From Natronorubrum tibetense GA33 (GTDB lineage Archaea; Halobacteriota; Halobacteria; Halobacteriales; Natrialbaceae): a stretch of 64,000 bases of DNA. The stretch spans positions 2,283,527-2,347,526 of the forward strand of contig NZ_KB913017.1 in the NCBI RefSeq assembly GCF_000383975.1, read 5' to 3'. The notes beneath the pieces are model-generated. The model was not told where the DNA came from, searched no databases, and saw only the letters and a list, made by a program, of their open reading frames with translations. Shown here in pieces: positions 8,338 to 17,787 of the stretch; within the stretch, counting starts at the first letter, position 1, and every line of letters begins with the position of its first letter. A program made the position numbers and the translations under genes.

Positions 8338-8400
8338 ATGGTCACGAACAAACAGCCAGATAACTCAATGAAAGAAACACGTGTTATCCGGGGTGGCTAA
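8338..8400 (+). CDS. Tiny ORF coupled to the halocin locus
   Basis: A 20-codon ORF begins two bases after the halocin-like stop and ends with TAA immediately before the ATG of the next small gene. The peptide is polar and basic (MVTNKQPDN...KETRVIRGG). The back-to-back spacing suggests it is translated and acts mainly to couple ribosomes to the downstream membrane ORF. It may equally be a chance frame. Confidence 0.35.
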   Translation: MVTNKQPDNSMKETRVIRGG

Positions 8401-8565
8401 ATGCTCACCTCGGAACAGATTGGTGGATTAGCCGTAATGGCAACCGTCCTCGCTGTCACCGGATTCGTGGCAGTACCCGAACAGGCTTCGCCACTGATCA
8501 CTGCTGCCCTGGTCTGGCTGGTCGCCTTTGGTGCGGGTACTATCGGAGTATTCGCTCTGACTTGA
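8401..8565 (+). CDS. Small two-helix membrane protein downstream of the halocin-like gene
   Basis: This 54-residue ORF has two hydrophobic segments (roughly residues 9-25 and 32-53) separated by the short turn PEQAS. It begins directly at the base following the preceding TAA and shares the AT-richer composition of the halocin-like gene, so the three ORFs are likely cotranscribed. Small hydrophobic proteins next to bacteriocin genes often give immunity or assist export. That role is inferred from position only. Confidence 0.55.
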   Translation: MLTSEQIGGLAVMATVLAVTGFVAVPEQASPLITAALVWLVAFGAGTIGVFALT

Positions 8566-8709
8566 CACGGAGCGGTACCGTTGTGATGGCGGGACAGCCG
8601 TGTTCAAAGACGGGTTGAAAAAAGTGTGAGTACAGCGACCTCGTCGAAGCTGTATTCGACTCGTCGCTCAATGGACCGTCTCATCGGTCGGTGGATTGGT
8701 TATCCCCAA

Positions 8710-11424
8710 TCACTTCGCTGTGCCACTCGCCGTTTTCGTCGAACCCGCCGTAGACTGCTCCTCGAGCAGTCCTCGCGAGGAGTTCCCGACGATCAACGCT
8801 GCACTGAGAGCCAACGCGAGGGTCGTCACCACCGGGCTCAACAGCCCCGCCAGCGCGACGGGGATCACGATCGCGTTGTAGGCGAGCGCCAGCCCGAGAT
8901 TCTGCACCACGCGCCTGCGAGCGCCGCGGGCCAGCGCGAAGGCTCGTTCGACCGCGGCGAGGTCGTCCTCGACGATCGCGAGGTCGGCCGCGTCGGCGGC
9001 CAGCGCCGTCCCGCCGCCGAGCGAGAGCCCCAGATCCGCCGCGGCGAGTGCGGGCGCGTCGTTCGTCCCGTCGCCGACCATCGCGACGCAGCCGTCCTCG
9101 CACAGTCGCCGGACGGCGGCCGTCTTTCCTGCGGGCGGGACGCTCGAGAAGACGCGACTCACCCCGGGATGCGCTCGAAAGCGACCCGTCGCCGATTCGT
9201 CGTCGCCCGTAAGCACCACGACGTCGACGCCGCGGTCGGCGAGCGCGGTCACGACGTCCGTCCACCCCGCTCGCGGCTCGTCACCCACGACGACGAGTCC
9301 TTCCGCGCGTCCGTCCCGGCCGACGATTACAGGGAGGTGGCCGTCCGCTCGCACGTCGTCGATTCGGCTCTCGAGGCGGTCCTCGAACTCGAAGCCCGCA
9401 CCCCGAACGAAGTCGGGGTGACCGACGACCAGCTGCTGGCCGTCGACGACTCCCTCGACGCCGGTCGCGTGGCGTTGGAACTCCTGGACAGATTTCTCTT
9501 CCGGGCCGTCACCCGTCTCACTCGCTTCTTCGTCGGCGATTCCGCCGTCAGATCGCGCTCGCTCGTTCCCACCATCCGTTCGTACCCACTCGCCCCCGCC
9601 CTCGTCGACCCCGTCGCTGAAGGCGTCCGCGATGGCTGCCGCAGCCGGATGTGCCGCGCGTCGCTCGAGCGTCCCAGCAGCCCGAAACAGTTCGTCCGGC
9701 CCCTCGGCCTCGAGCACGGTCATCTCGCCGGTCGTGAGCGTTCCGGTCTTGTCGAAGACGACACAGTCGACCTCGCGCAGCCGTTCGAAGACGCTCTCGT
9801 CGAAGACGACGATGCCGGCCTCGAGGGCGTCGCGGATGCTCGAGGCGATCGAACACGGCGTCGCGAGCGCGAGCGCCCACGGACTCGCGACGACGATAGT
9901 GACGAGGACGGCCGACGCGACGGTGGGCGCACTCGAGCCCAGCAGGACGGCCGCGAGGCCCGCGACGACCGCAGCGACGACGACGAGCGGGAGAGCGAGC
10001 CCGGCGAGCCCGTCGGCCCGGCGCTGGACGCCGTGATCTGCGCTTTGAAGATTCCAGACGGTCCGAGTCAGCCGCTCGATGCTGCTCGCGGTCCGGTCGC
10101 CGACGTCGACGATTGCGGCGTCGCCCGTCACGACCGAGCCGCCGATCACCGCGTCGCCCGCGGTTTTCGAAACCGGGAGAGACTCACCGGTGACGACGGC
10201 TTCGTCGACGGTGCACTCGCCCTCCGCGACGCGGCCGTCGACCGGGATCCGCTCGCCAGCCCGGACGAGCAGGCGGTCGTCGGCCGCGATGTCCGCCACC
10301 GGAATCTCTCGCGTCGTTCCGTCGGACTCGAGGACGCGACCCGTGTCGACCTGCGAGACCGTGAGGTCGGTGAGCCGGTTCAGCGCCGCGCGCTTGACGG
10401 TTTCCTCGTAGAAGACGGCGGCCATCACCGTCGCAGCGACGAGAATCGTCAGGTCGTAGTAGACCTCGGGTCGCCCGACGAGAAAGGACAGCGTGCCGTA
10501 GCAGAAGGCCGACACGATCGTCAGCGCTGCGAGCAGCTGCGTACTCGGCCGCCGGAGTTTCAGGCTCACGTACGCCCCGCGAAGCAACGGCATTCCGGTC
10601 AGGTAGAGGACGGCGGCAGTCAGCACGAAGAAGAGGGGCAGGAACAGCATTCCGTCGAAACTCGCGAACGTCTCGCCGTACTGTGCGAACAGCCAGTACT
10701 CCGTGTACCGGGAGAGATAGACGGGGTAGAACACCGTCACGTACGGCACCAGCAGGAACGAGCCGAAGACGATCCCGACGATGTAGCGGATCTCGAGGAC
10801 GTCCTCCGAACGTCGCTTGCGCATCCCCCGCATCTCGCGCGATCGGCGGGTGGTGCTCGCGACGTCCTCCCGTCGCCCGGAAGACACGGAATCGCCGCCG
10901 TCCTCACCAGTGGCCTCCTCGCGGCGATACGCGGTGTAGCCCGTTCTGCTCAGCGCGTCCTCGAGTTCCGCCGCCGACACCCGTTCGGGATCGTGATCGA
11001 CCTGCACCGTCTCCGTGACGTAACTCGCCGCCGCGTCCGAGACGCCCCCGTACCCTTCGGCGATCGACTCGAGGTAGGACTCACAGAGCGTCGAGTGCAT
11101 GCCGTCGACCCGGAAAAACGTACGCGCGTGCTCGGCGGGAGTCGCCTCCGTGGACGCCGCCTCCGCGGTGTCACTCTCGCCCTCGGCTGACTCTCCCTCG
11201 GCGATGCGATCGTCGCCGTCGGGGCAGCCAAGTTCCGCGGCGACCTCGCGGCAGCCGCTCGAGCAGAACGACCTCTCGGGCTCCGACTCCGGACCGACAG
11301 CCGCCTCCGACGCCGACTCCAAATCCGCACCGACAGCCGCTTCCGACGCCGATTCGCCCACGGATTCGGAACACACCGTGTCACAGAGGCGACAGCGATC
11401 GCGCGTCGATCCCCGATCACTCAT
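8710..11424 (-). CDS. Heavy-metal translocating P-type ATPase (FixI/CcoI-like)
   Basis: This 904-residue P1B ATPase would move transition-metal ions (probably copper) across the membrane. The N-terminus has CRLCDTVC and, after an acidic insert, FCSSGCREV, the metal-binding layout seen at the front of FixI/CcoI ATPases. A heavy-metal-associated domain follows in which GMHSTLCE replaces the usual GMxCxxC. Then come the membrane helices and the intramembrane ion motif ATPCS (TPC instead of CPC). The catalytic motifs are DKTGTLTTG (phosphorylated Asp), AAHPAA (nucleotide-binding His-Pro) and GDGTNDAPALAAADLG. A repeated acidic ESASEAAVG linker sits near the N-terminus. The start at 11424 excludes an Arg-rich upstream extension. 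Confidence 0.9.
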   Translation of the reverse strand: MSDRGSTRDRCRLCDTVCSESVGESASEAAVGADLESASEAAVGPESEPERSFCSSGCREVAAELGCPDGDDRIAEGESAEGESDTAEAASTEATPAEHARTFFRVDGMHSTLCESYLESIAEGYGGVSDAAASYVTETVQVDHDPERVSAAELEDALSRTGYTAYRREEATGEDGGDSVSSGRREDVASTTRRSREMRGMRKRRSEDVLEIRYIVGIVFGSFLLVPYVTVFYPVYLSRYTEYWLFAQYGETFASFDGMLFLPLFFVLTAAVLYLTGMPLLRGAYVSLKLRRPSTQLLAALTIVSAFCYGTLSFLVGRPEVYYDLTILVAATVMAAVFYEETVKRAALNRLTDLTVSQVDTGRVLESDGTTREIPVADIAADDRLLVRAGERIPVDGRVAEGECTVDEAVVTGESLPVSKTAGDAVIGGSVVTGDAAIVDVGDRTASSIERLTRTVWNLQSADHGVQRRADGLAGLALPLVVVAAVVAGLAAVLLGSSAPTVASAVLVTIVVASPWALALATPCSIASSIRDALEAGIVVFDESVFERLREVDCVVFDKTGTLTTGEMTVLEAEGPDELFRAAGTLERRAAHPAAAAIADAFSDGVDEGGGEWVRTDGGNERARSDGGIADEEASETGDGPEEKSVQEFQRHATGVEGVVDGQQLVVGHPDFVRGAGFEFEDRLESRIDDVRADGHLPVIVGRDGRAEGLVVVGDEPRAGWTDVVTALADRGVDVVVLTGDDESATGRFRAHPGVSRVFSSVPPAGKTAAVRRLCEDGCVAMVGDGTNDAPALAAADLGLSLGGGTALAADAADLAIVEDDLAAVERAFALARGARRRVVQNLGLALAYNAIVIPVALAGLLSPVVTTLALALSAALIVGNSSRGLLEEQSTAGSTKTASGTAK

Positions 11425-11520
11425 CACACGAATGCTCCACCGCCGAGTACCATAACGGTGGTCTCGGGGTGGACGGTGACGAAGTCTCGAGGCGTCCCAC
11501 AACGATGGCCACGGCGCTCG

Positions 11521-13044
11521 TCACTCTCGCTCGAGCAGCGCCCCGCTCTCGCCGACCGCGATCCCTCTGGTGCCGTCGATCGAGACGCCCAGCAGCGGCC
11601 CGGATGCGTCGACGTCGAACCGTTCCCACTCGGCGGTTGCTCCGTCGCGTTCGGACACCGCATCGTCGGTGCAGACCGCGACGCGTTCATCGTGGCCAGC
11701 GATTCCCGTCGCTGCCCGGTCGGCGACGCGCTCGGGCGTCCACGTCGGGCCGTCGTAGCGGTGGACGACGCCGTCGTCCGCGGCTACCAGACACTCGCCT
11801 TTTCCCGTCGTTGCGATGTCAGTGAGCGTTCCGTCGGCTCCCTCGAGTCCTACCCGCTCGAACGACTCGCCGCCGTCGGTCGTCTCGAAGACGCCGTCAT
11901 TGGTGTCACAGCAGTAGCCGACGCCGTCTGCGAGCAGGGCGACGCCGCTCAGACTCGAGCCGCTGCCGGGTTTCTCGGGGCCGGTCCACTCGAGGGTGTC
12001 GCCGCGATACGCGCCCCGGAGGACGGCCCCGGAGCCGTTGATCAGGAGGACCGTCTCCGAACCCGCTCCGCCGGCGACGGCGACGCCCAGCCAGTTGTCG
12101 GTGATGTCCTCGGGTGCCGTGTAATCCACGTGCCGGCCGGTCTCGGCGTCGATTCGGCCGAGTGAGCCGCTGTCGCCCGCGACCCAGACCGCGCCGCCGT
12201 CGCTCGTTGCGTCGACGCCGCGGAGGTCGTTGCCGCCGGCGGCGGGGCCGTCCTCGAGGAGAACACGCCATCCGTTCTCGTCGCCCTCTTCGGCGCGTTC
12301 CTCGCCGTTTCCCTCACCGCTGGCGAGGACGATTCCGCCGTCACCGACCGCGTAGCCGCCGCTGGTCGAGACGCTCGCGTCGCGTAGCGTCGTCTCCGCG
12401 GGTGCGTCGACGGCGTGCCACCCGGACTGTGTCTCCGTCGACACGTCGGCTCCGTCGCTATTGCGATCATCACTCCTCGTCGCTTCGTCGGCTTCGCTTT
12501 GCACCGGTTCGGGGGCGTCACCGTCCGCGGTTTCGGCGTGCTCGAGGGTCGTTCCACCGCCCCTCTCATCGTCCATCCCTGCCGTGGAACGCCGCTCGGT
12601 TGCTGCGTTCGATTCCGTTTCGGCTGTCTCGCTCCCGGAGGCGTCCCCAGCGGCGTCCTGCGCGTTCGCGGCGGATGCGTCCGTCGTCGAAGTTTCTCGT
12701 GCGGGCGCTCGAGCGCCAGCGCGCTCCGATTTGCCCGGCTGTTCGCTCTCGACGGGCGTCCCGTTCCCACGCTCGTCGACGCTCGAGGAACTGCTCCCGT
12801 CGCTCGAGTCCGCGACCGTCGCCGAATCCTCCCGCGGGCGCGCCCGTCCGTGCCAAAGGTACAACACGACCGGCGGGACGAGATACGATGCGATCGCGAG
12901 CGCGGCGAACCAGTTGTGGACGATAGTTAGCGTCCCGAACGCGGTCAACCCGGCCGTCGCGACGGCGTGGATCCACGTCTTCGTGTAGTTGCGAAAGAAT
13001 CGGACGAAGCCGTTCGCGTCGGCGGATGCGTCGTGTGTGGTCAT
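11521..13044 (-). CDS. Membrane-anchored beta-propeller-like (photosystem-stability/YCF48-type) protein
   Basis: This is a 507-residue protein. Residues about 7-60 contain one or two hydrophobic helices (HAVATAGLTAFGTLTIV, then LAIASYLVPPVVLYLWHG). A long acidic, low-complexity linker to about residue 215 is rich in Glu, Ser, Ala and Asp. The C-terminal half carries repeated propeller blades with the consensus DGGA/V-W-V-A-G-D-x-G-x, for example TSDGGAVWVAGDSGSLG, TNDGVFETTDGGESFERVG and GTRGIAVGESGALLERE. Blade architecture and TTDGGESFE resemble YCF48/BNR-like sensors of exposed protein surfaces. I infer a membrane-attached scaffold and cannot name a partner. Confidence 0.75.
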   Translation of the reverse strand: MTTHDASADANGFVRFFRNYTKTWIHAVATAGLTAFGTLTIVHNWFAALAIASYLVPPVVLYLWHGRARPREDSATVADSSDGSSSSSVDERGNGTPVESEQPGKSERAGARAPARETSTTDASAANAQDAAGDASGSETAETESNAATERRSTAGMDDERGGGTTLEHAETADGDAPEPVQSEADEATRSDDRNSDGADVSTETQSGWHAVDAPAETTLRDASVSTSGGYAVGDGGIVLASGEGNGEERAEEGDENGWRVLLEDGPAAGGNDLRGVDATSDGGAVWVAGDSGSLGRIDAETGRHVDYTAPEDITDNWLGVAVAGGAGSETVLLINGSGAVLRGAYRGDTLEWTGPEKPGSGSSLSGVALLADGVGYCCDTNDGVFETTDGGESFERVGLEGADGTLTDIATTGKGECLVAADDGVVHRYDGPTWTPERVADRAATGIAGHDERVAVCTDDAVSERDGATAEWERFDVDASGPLLGVSIDGTRGIAVGESGALLERE

Positions 13045-13171
13045 CGAGTAGCGTGGCGGGTCCCTCGAGCGAACCGACTCCGAGACAGGAGCCGAAACTC
13101 GTGGCTCGAGTGTATCGGATCGCCGGGCAAAAACGCACTGCAGGCAGACCCACTCCGCCGAACGGGCCGCG

Positions 13172-13465
13172 TTAGCGCTGGGGTCGCCGCGCCGTGCCGA
13201 CGGAGACGGTGAGCACGCCGTTGTTGTAGACGGCCTCGCGCTCGTCGGTGAACGCGTCCAGTCGATCCGGCGGTGAGACGGCCCGATCGAAGGTGGTGTC
13301 TTCGTGTTCGATTCGGAGGCAGATTCGTCTCGAGCTGGCGGTGACCGTGATATCGTCGATGGCGGCGGGGAGCGCGTCGACGACGACGGTCAGCCGACCG
13401 GCCGATCGGTCGTGGACCGCTCGCGTCGGAAACGACTGGGTCGTGGTGTGCGTGGAGGGGGACAC
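13172..13465 (-). CDS. Small Hsp20-like (DUF7127-type) protein
   Basis: The frame ending at 13172 encodes an ~97-residue protein beginning with GTG at 13465. RLTVVVDALPAAIDDITVTA, then RICLRIEH and VYNNGVLTVSVGTA, form the beta-strand pattern of an alpha-crystallin/Hsp20 fold. NNGVLTVSV is equivalent to the NGVLTI strand before the C-terminal extension. Haloarchaea carry many such mini-Hsp20 proteins. The start codon is uncertain because no ATG is close. It lies between the propeller gene and a sulfatase-like gene on the same strand. Confidence 0.6.
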   Translation of the reverse strand: MSPSTHTTTQSFPTRAVHDRSAGRLTVVVDALPAAIDDITVTASSRRICLRIEHEDTTFDRAVSPPDRLDAFTDEREAVYNNGVLTVSVGTARRPQR

Positions 13466-13545
13466 GGAGCCACGTACCGAAGGCAGACAGAAGTCGATCC
13501 GCGTGCACAGCTGTCGGTTTGATAGGTGGCCGTTTCCACCGCCGC

Positions 13546-15057
13546 TCAGAGATACCCTAGATCCGCCAGTCGCTCTTTGGTCCCCTCGCGCATCTCGACC
13601 GCTCCCGTCGCGTCGGCGTCCTCGAGCGGCTCGAACTGCTCTTCGAGCCGTCGCTGGAGCGTCCGGACCTGCTCGGGCTCCTCGGCTGCGATATCGTCGC
13701 GCTCGTTCGGATCGACCGTGACGTCGTGCAGGCGCTCGAAGCCGTCGTCGCCGCGAACGTACTTGTACTCCCGCGTCCGAACCGCGCGAAGCCGACGGTC
13801 GTACTCGCGGACGCGATCCGGAATGTCGCCGAAGCGGGCCTCGAGCCGTTCGATCGAGGGCTGCGGGGCGACGTACTCGGCGAAGACGGCGTCCCGCGGC
13901 GGCGCTGTCGAATCGGGGTGGAGCGAGCGACTCGAGCCCTGCTCGAGCAGTTCGGGATCGTCGATGCCGACGGTCTCGAGCAGCGTGGCGGGGAGGTCGA
14001 GCAACTGGACGAGGTCGTCGCGCTCGCCGCCGTCGGTGAACGGGCCGCCGTGGCAGACGAGGGGGACGTTGATCAGGGTGTCGTAGAGGTTGTACTGGTG
14101 GCCGAAGAAGCCGTGCTCGCCGATGTGCTCGCCGTGGTCGCCACAGACGACGAAGAGGGTGTCCTCCCACTCGCCGCTCTCCTCGAGCGCGGTCCGCAGT
14201 TCGCCGAGTTGGTCGTCGACGTAGGCGAGTTCGGCCCGGTAGAGCCCGCGAAGGAGGGCGAAGTCGCGGTCGGTGAGCTCGTAGTCCTCACAGTCGAACG
14301 CGCGGGGGTCCTGTCGGATCGCGGCCGCCTCCTCGTAGCTCGCGCCCTCGGGCAGGAACCGCTCGGCGTACTCCTGCGGCGGGTCGTACTCGACGTGGGG
14401 TTCGATGAAGTTACAGAACAGGAAGAACGGATCGTCGGCGTCGCGCTCGGCGAGCCAGTTCGCGACCCAGGTCGTCGATCGGTCGGAGCCGTCGTCGCCG
14501 GCCGGCTGGAGCAGTTCGCTGTAGAGGATGTTCGCGGCGTTGACCACCGGGTTGCCGTCGAAGAGCCGATTTCGGGTCGCGTCGAGTTTTTCGCGGAGGT
14601 CCTCGCCGCGGACGACGGCCCCCATGTCCGCGTCGGACTGGATGTACTGCCAACCCTTTCGGAGTTCGTCGAAGCCGCGGTCGAAGCCGAACTCCTCGGT
14701 GATCCAGGTGTTGTTCGAAACGCCGATCGTCTCGTACCCTGAATCGGCGAAGGACTCGGCGAGGGTGCGCAATTCCTCGTCGAGGTAGGTGTGATCGCCG
14801 TGGGTCCCGTGTTCGGAGGAGTAGGTACCGGTAAACATCGACGCGTGGGAGGGGAGCGTCCACGGCGCCGTCGCGAAGGCGTTGGTGAACGAGGTTCCCT
14901 CGTTCGCGAGTCGGTTCAACGTCGGGCTCGTCTTCGGCCCGCTGCTCTTCGCTCGAGCGGTGTCGAGAACGACGAGAACGACGTTCCGCACGGTGGAATG
15001 TGACTCCGAGTCACGCTCGTTACTCGAGGCTGCGTCGGATTCGGTGGCGTCCGCCAT
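13546..15057 (-). CDS. Sulfatase/alkaline-phosphatase superfamily hydrolase with Thr nucleophile
   Basis: This 503-residue protein begins RNVVLVVLDTARAKSSG with the metal-binding Asp. The nucleophile loop reads APWTLPSHASMFTG, where true sulfatases have Cys/Ser-x-Pro-x-Arg. The aligned position is Thr67, as in phosphoethanolamine and phosphoglycerol transferases. VVCGDHGEHIGEHGFFGHQ supplies the second metal pair (Asp, His), and REYKYVRG is the usual C-terminal strand. It may act on phospho- or sulfo-esters of surface glycans or lipids. No signal peptide is visible. The Met at 15057 was chosen over one 12 codons upstream because the family starts nearby. It diverges from the second sulfatase gene. 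Confidence 0.85.
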   Translation of the reverse strand: MADATESDAASSNERDSESHSTVRNVVLVVLDTARAKSSGPKTSPTLNRLANEGTSFTNAFATAPWTLPSHASMFTGTYSSEHGTHGDHTYLDEELRTLAESFADSGYETIGVSNNTWITEEFGFDRGFDELRKGWQYIQSDADMGAVVRGEDLREKLDATRNRLFDGNPVVNAANILYSELLQPAGDDGSDRSTTWVANWLAERDADDPFFLFCNFIEPHVEYDPPQEYAERFLPEGASYEEAAAIRQDPRAFDCEDYELTDRDFALLRGLYRAELAYVDDQLGELRTALEESGEWEDTLFVVCGDHGEHIGEHGFFGHQYNLYDTLINVPLVCHGGPFTDGGERDDLVQLLDLPATLLETVGIDDPELLEQGSSRSLHPDSTAPPRDAVFAEYVAPQPSIERLEARFGDIPDRVREYDRRLRAVRTREYKYVRGDDGFERLHDVTVDPNERDDIAAEEPEQVRTLQRRLEEQFEPLEDADATGAVEMREGTKERLADLGYL

Positions 15058-15222
15058 GGTTGGTACACTTGCGCCCCTCGCAGGGAAGGCCACCGCCCCG
15101 GAGTATGCAGGTGGTTCACCGTATTGGAATGTGTTCGAAACACCGATACTCGCCGTCGGGAAGCAATTTCGTGGGCATAGCAGTCCGAACGCTTACTCCC
15201 GTTCTTCCCGTACCCCACGATC

Positions 15223-16605
15223 ATGACGTCGCCCAACATCGTACTGGTCCACTGCCACGATCTGGGGAAGTACGTGGGCTGTTACGGCGCAGCCGTCGAC
15301 ACGCCGAATATCGACGCGCTCGCCGACGACGGCGTCCGGTTCGATCGACACTTCGTGACGGCTCCACAGTGTTCGCCCAGTCGTTCGAGTCTCATGACCG
15401 GTCGTCACCCCCACCAGAACGGGATGCTCGGGCTGGCGCACGGAAACTGGGAGCTCGGTCCCGACGAACGGCTCCTCCCCGACCTCCTCGCTGAGGCTGG
15501 GTACGAAACCCATCTCTTCGGCCTCCAACACGTCACCGAGTATCCCGATCGACTCGGCTACGATCGAATCCACAGCGACGAGCCGTTGACGACGGACGCC
15601 CCGCCCTCGGTCCACGAGACGGCCCGCGCTCGAGACGTCGCCGATGACGTAGCCGGGCTGCTCGAGTCGGGCGACCACGACGACCCCTTCTTCGCCTCCG
15701 TCGGCTTCTTCGAACTCCACCGCGTCGAGGAGAACGGCGGCTTCGGCTTCGAGGGCGACCGCTACGAGACGCCCGATCCCGATGCGGTCGAGCCGCTCGC
15801 GTTCCTCCCCGACCGACCCGGAATCCGGTTGGATATCGCCGAGATGCAGGGAATGCTCGGCGCGATCGACGACGGCGTGGGGACGATCCTCGAGAGCATC
15901 GACGAGGCGGGCCTCGCGGAGGACACCCTCGTCGTCTTTACGACCGAACACGGACTGGCGATGCCGCGCGCGAAGGGGACCTGTTTCGACGCCGGCATCG
16001 AGGGCGTCCTCTTGATGCGCCAGCCCGACGTCCTCGAGTCGGGACGGGTCGTCGACGACCTCGTGAGCAACGTCGACGTCTTCGCGACGCTGCTCGAACT
16101 CGCCGACGCCGACGGCGGTGTCGACGCGGACCGACTCGCCGGCCGGAGCTTCGTGCCGCTACTGCGCGACGGCGAAAACGGCTACGAGCCGCGCGATCGG
16201 GTCTTCGCCGGCATGACCTGGCACGACCGCTACAACCCGATTCGGGCGATCCGCACGGAGCGCTGGAAGTACATTCGGAACTTCTGGCACCTGCCCGCGA
16301 TCTACATGACGACGGATATCTACGCCAGCGAGGCCGGACGCGAAGTCCAGGAGGCGTACTACGGCGAACAGCGAGCCTACGAGGAACTGTACGATTTAGA
16401 GGCCGACCCGCTCGAGCAGGAGAACCTCGCGGACGACGAACCCGACGACCCGGCTGTCGAGGCCGTTCGCGACCGGCTTCGCGGCGAGTTGCTCGACTGG
16501 ATGGACGCGACGGTCGATCCACTGCTCGAGGGACCGGTCCTCCCCAACGACTGGGAGACGGTTCACCCGCGGCTGGACGACCACCGTGAGGATACGTGGA
16601 ACTGA
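15223..16605 (+). CDS. Sulfatase (formylglycine type)
   Basis: This 460-residue sulfatase resembles N-sulfoglucosamine sulfohydrolases. The N-terminus has SPNIVLVHCHDLGKYVGCYG with a partial metal site. APQCSPSRSSLMTGRHPHQNGM contains the Cys50-x-Pro-x-Arg signature whose Cys is oxidised to formylglycine by a maturase. VVFTTEHGLAMPRAKGT carries the His for substrate binding. AIRTERWKYIRNFW and ENLADDEPDD fit the C-terminal subdomain. It should hydrolyse sulfate esters or sulfamates, possibly from sulfated archaeal glycans. It is 165 bp divergent from a Thr-type paralogue, so a shared regulatory region is likely. Confidence 0.9.
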   Translation: MTSPNIVLVHCHDLGKYVGCYGAAVDTPNIDALADDGVRFDRHFVTAPQCSPSRSSLMTGRHPHQNGMLGLAHGNWELGPDERLLPDLLAEAGYETHLFGLQHVTEYPDRLGYDRIHSDEPLTTDAPPSVHETARARDVADDVAGLLESGDHDDPFFASVGFFELHRVEENGGFGFEGDRYETPDPDAVEPLAFLPDRPGIRLDIAEMQGMLGAIDDGVGTILESIDEAGLAEDTLVVFTTEHGLAMPRAKGTCFDAGIEGVLLMRQPDVLESGRVVDDLVSNVDVFATLLELADADGGVDADRLAGRSFVPLLRDGENGYEPRDRVFAGMTWHDRYNPIRAIRTERWKYIRNFWHLPAIYMTTDIYASEAGREVQEAYYGEQRAYEELYDLEADPLEQENLADDEPDDPAVEAVRDRLRGELLDWMDATVDPLLEGPVLPNDWETVHPRLDDHREDTWN

Positions 16606-16671
16606 TCGTCGACGGCCCGACACTGTGCCGCCGACCGGATTAAGACACCCGCGAACGAAGCCACGACACGA

Positions 16672-17631
16672 ATGACCGACGTCGTGAGCCTGGGCAGCGC
16701 CAACGTCGATCGGATCCGGTATCTGCCGACCGACCGAATCCGCGACCTCGAGAGCCGATACGACTGGTTTCCGGCGGCTGGAGAGACCGTTCGGATCGAC
16801 GAGAGTCCGTCGTTGCTGTCCCTCGAGGCCGAACGCTACGAGAACGTCGTCGGCGGCAAGGGCGCGAACCAGGCGGTCGCGGCGGCTCGCGCCGGGGCAG
16901 AGACCGCGTTCCTCGGCTGCGTCGGATCCGACGAGGCCGAATTCGGCGTACTCGAGACGCTCGCCGACCGCGGCGTCGATGTCGATCACGTGCGAGTCGC
17001 CGCCGATCTCGAAACCGGGAAAGCGTACGTGTTCGTCGACGACGCCGGTGAGTCGTGGATCGCGATCGTCGGCGGGGCGAACGACGCGGTAGACGGGGCA
17101 TACGTCGACCGCCACTACGACCGGATCCGGACGGCGGACGCGCTCCTCCTGCAGAACGAGATTCCCGTCGCCACGATGGAGCGGCTGCTCGAGCGTCTGG
17201 AAAACGAAACTGCCCGTCCGGCGGTGATCTTCAACCCGGCTCCGTCCGACGGGGCCGGCCCGCTCTGCTCCCGTTCGACGGTCGATATCGTCGTTGTCAA
17301 CGAAACTGAACACGCGGCGCTCGAGGCTCACCTCGCGAGTTTCGACGGGACAGTCGTCCGAACGCAGGGAGCTGACGACGTCGTCGCGACCGGTGGCGTC
17401 GACCACCGCGTCACGCCGCCGTCCGTCGAGTCGGTCGATACGACCGGTGCGGGCGACGCCTTCTGCGGGTACCTCGCTGCGCTGTCGGGCGAGGGTGTGG
17501 GACTCGAGCGAGCGCTCGAGACTGCGACCGTGGCCGGCTCGCTGGCGACGGAGACCGAAGGCGTCCAGAACGGGATTCCCGACCTCGAGGCGGTCGAGCG
17601 GCTGTTCGAAAGCGAGATCGGGCACGACTGA
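16672..17631 (+). CDS. PfkB-family carbohydrate kinase (ribokinase-like)
   Basis: This 319-residue sugar kinase has VVSLGSANVDRIRYLP at the start, GGKGANQAVAAARAG (PfkB signature 1) and DTTGAGDAFCGYLAAL (signature 2), with the catalytic Asp262. It phosphorylates a sugar or nucleoside hydroxyl using ATP. The ribokinase-type NQAVAA and a convergent nucleoside hydrolase gene immediately beyond suggest ribose or nucleoside salvage. It lies 66 bp after the sulfatase gene on the same strand, so it could be cotranscribed with it. Confidence 0.88.
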   Translation: MTDVVSLGSANVDRIRYLPTDRIRDLESRYDWFPAAGETVRIDESPSLLSLEAERYENVVGGKGANQAVAAARAGAETAFLGCVGSDEAEFGVLETLADRGVDVDHVRVAADLETGKAYVFVDDAGESWIAIVGGANDAVDGAYVDRHYDRIRTADALLLQNEIPVATMERLLERLENETARPAVIFNPAPSDGAGPLCSRSTVDIVVVNETEHAALEAHLASFDGTVVRTQGADDVVATGGVDHRVTPPSVESVDTTGAGDAFCGYLAALSGEGVGLERALETATVAGSLATETEGVQNGIPDLEAVERLFESEIGHD

Positions 17632-17787
17632 TCTCGAAACCGGGGACGATCGACAGCATCGATTCGTACGAGCGCCGACAACCTACCGGATCCAACTCCG
17701 AACGGGTCGTCGAACGAGACGACGGATCTTCGAAGCCGCAGTGAACGGCTGTCCACAGGGAAACGGCTTCGATAGCGTCCCGGCTTC

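Noticed and set aside
8626-11190. Long plus-strand frame opposite the P-type ATPase
   Set aside because: It is antisense to a protein with full P-type ATPase motifs. The translation is Arg-rich with no recognised domain, as expected for a GC-rich shadow.
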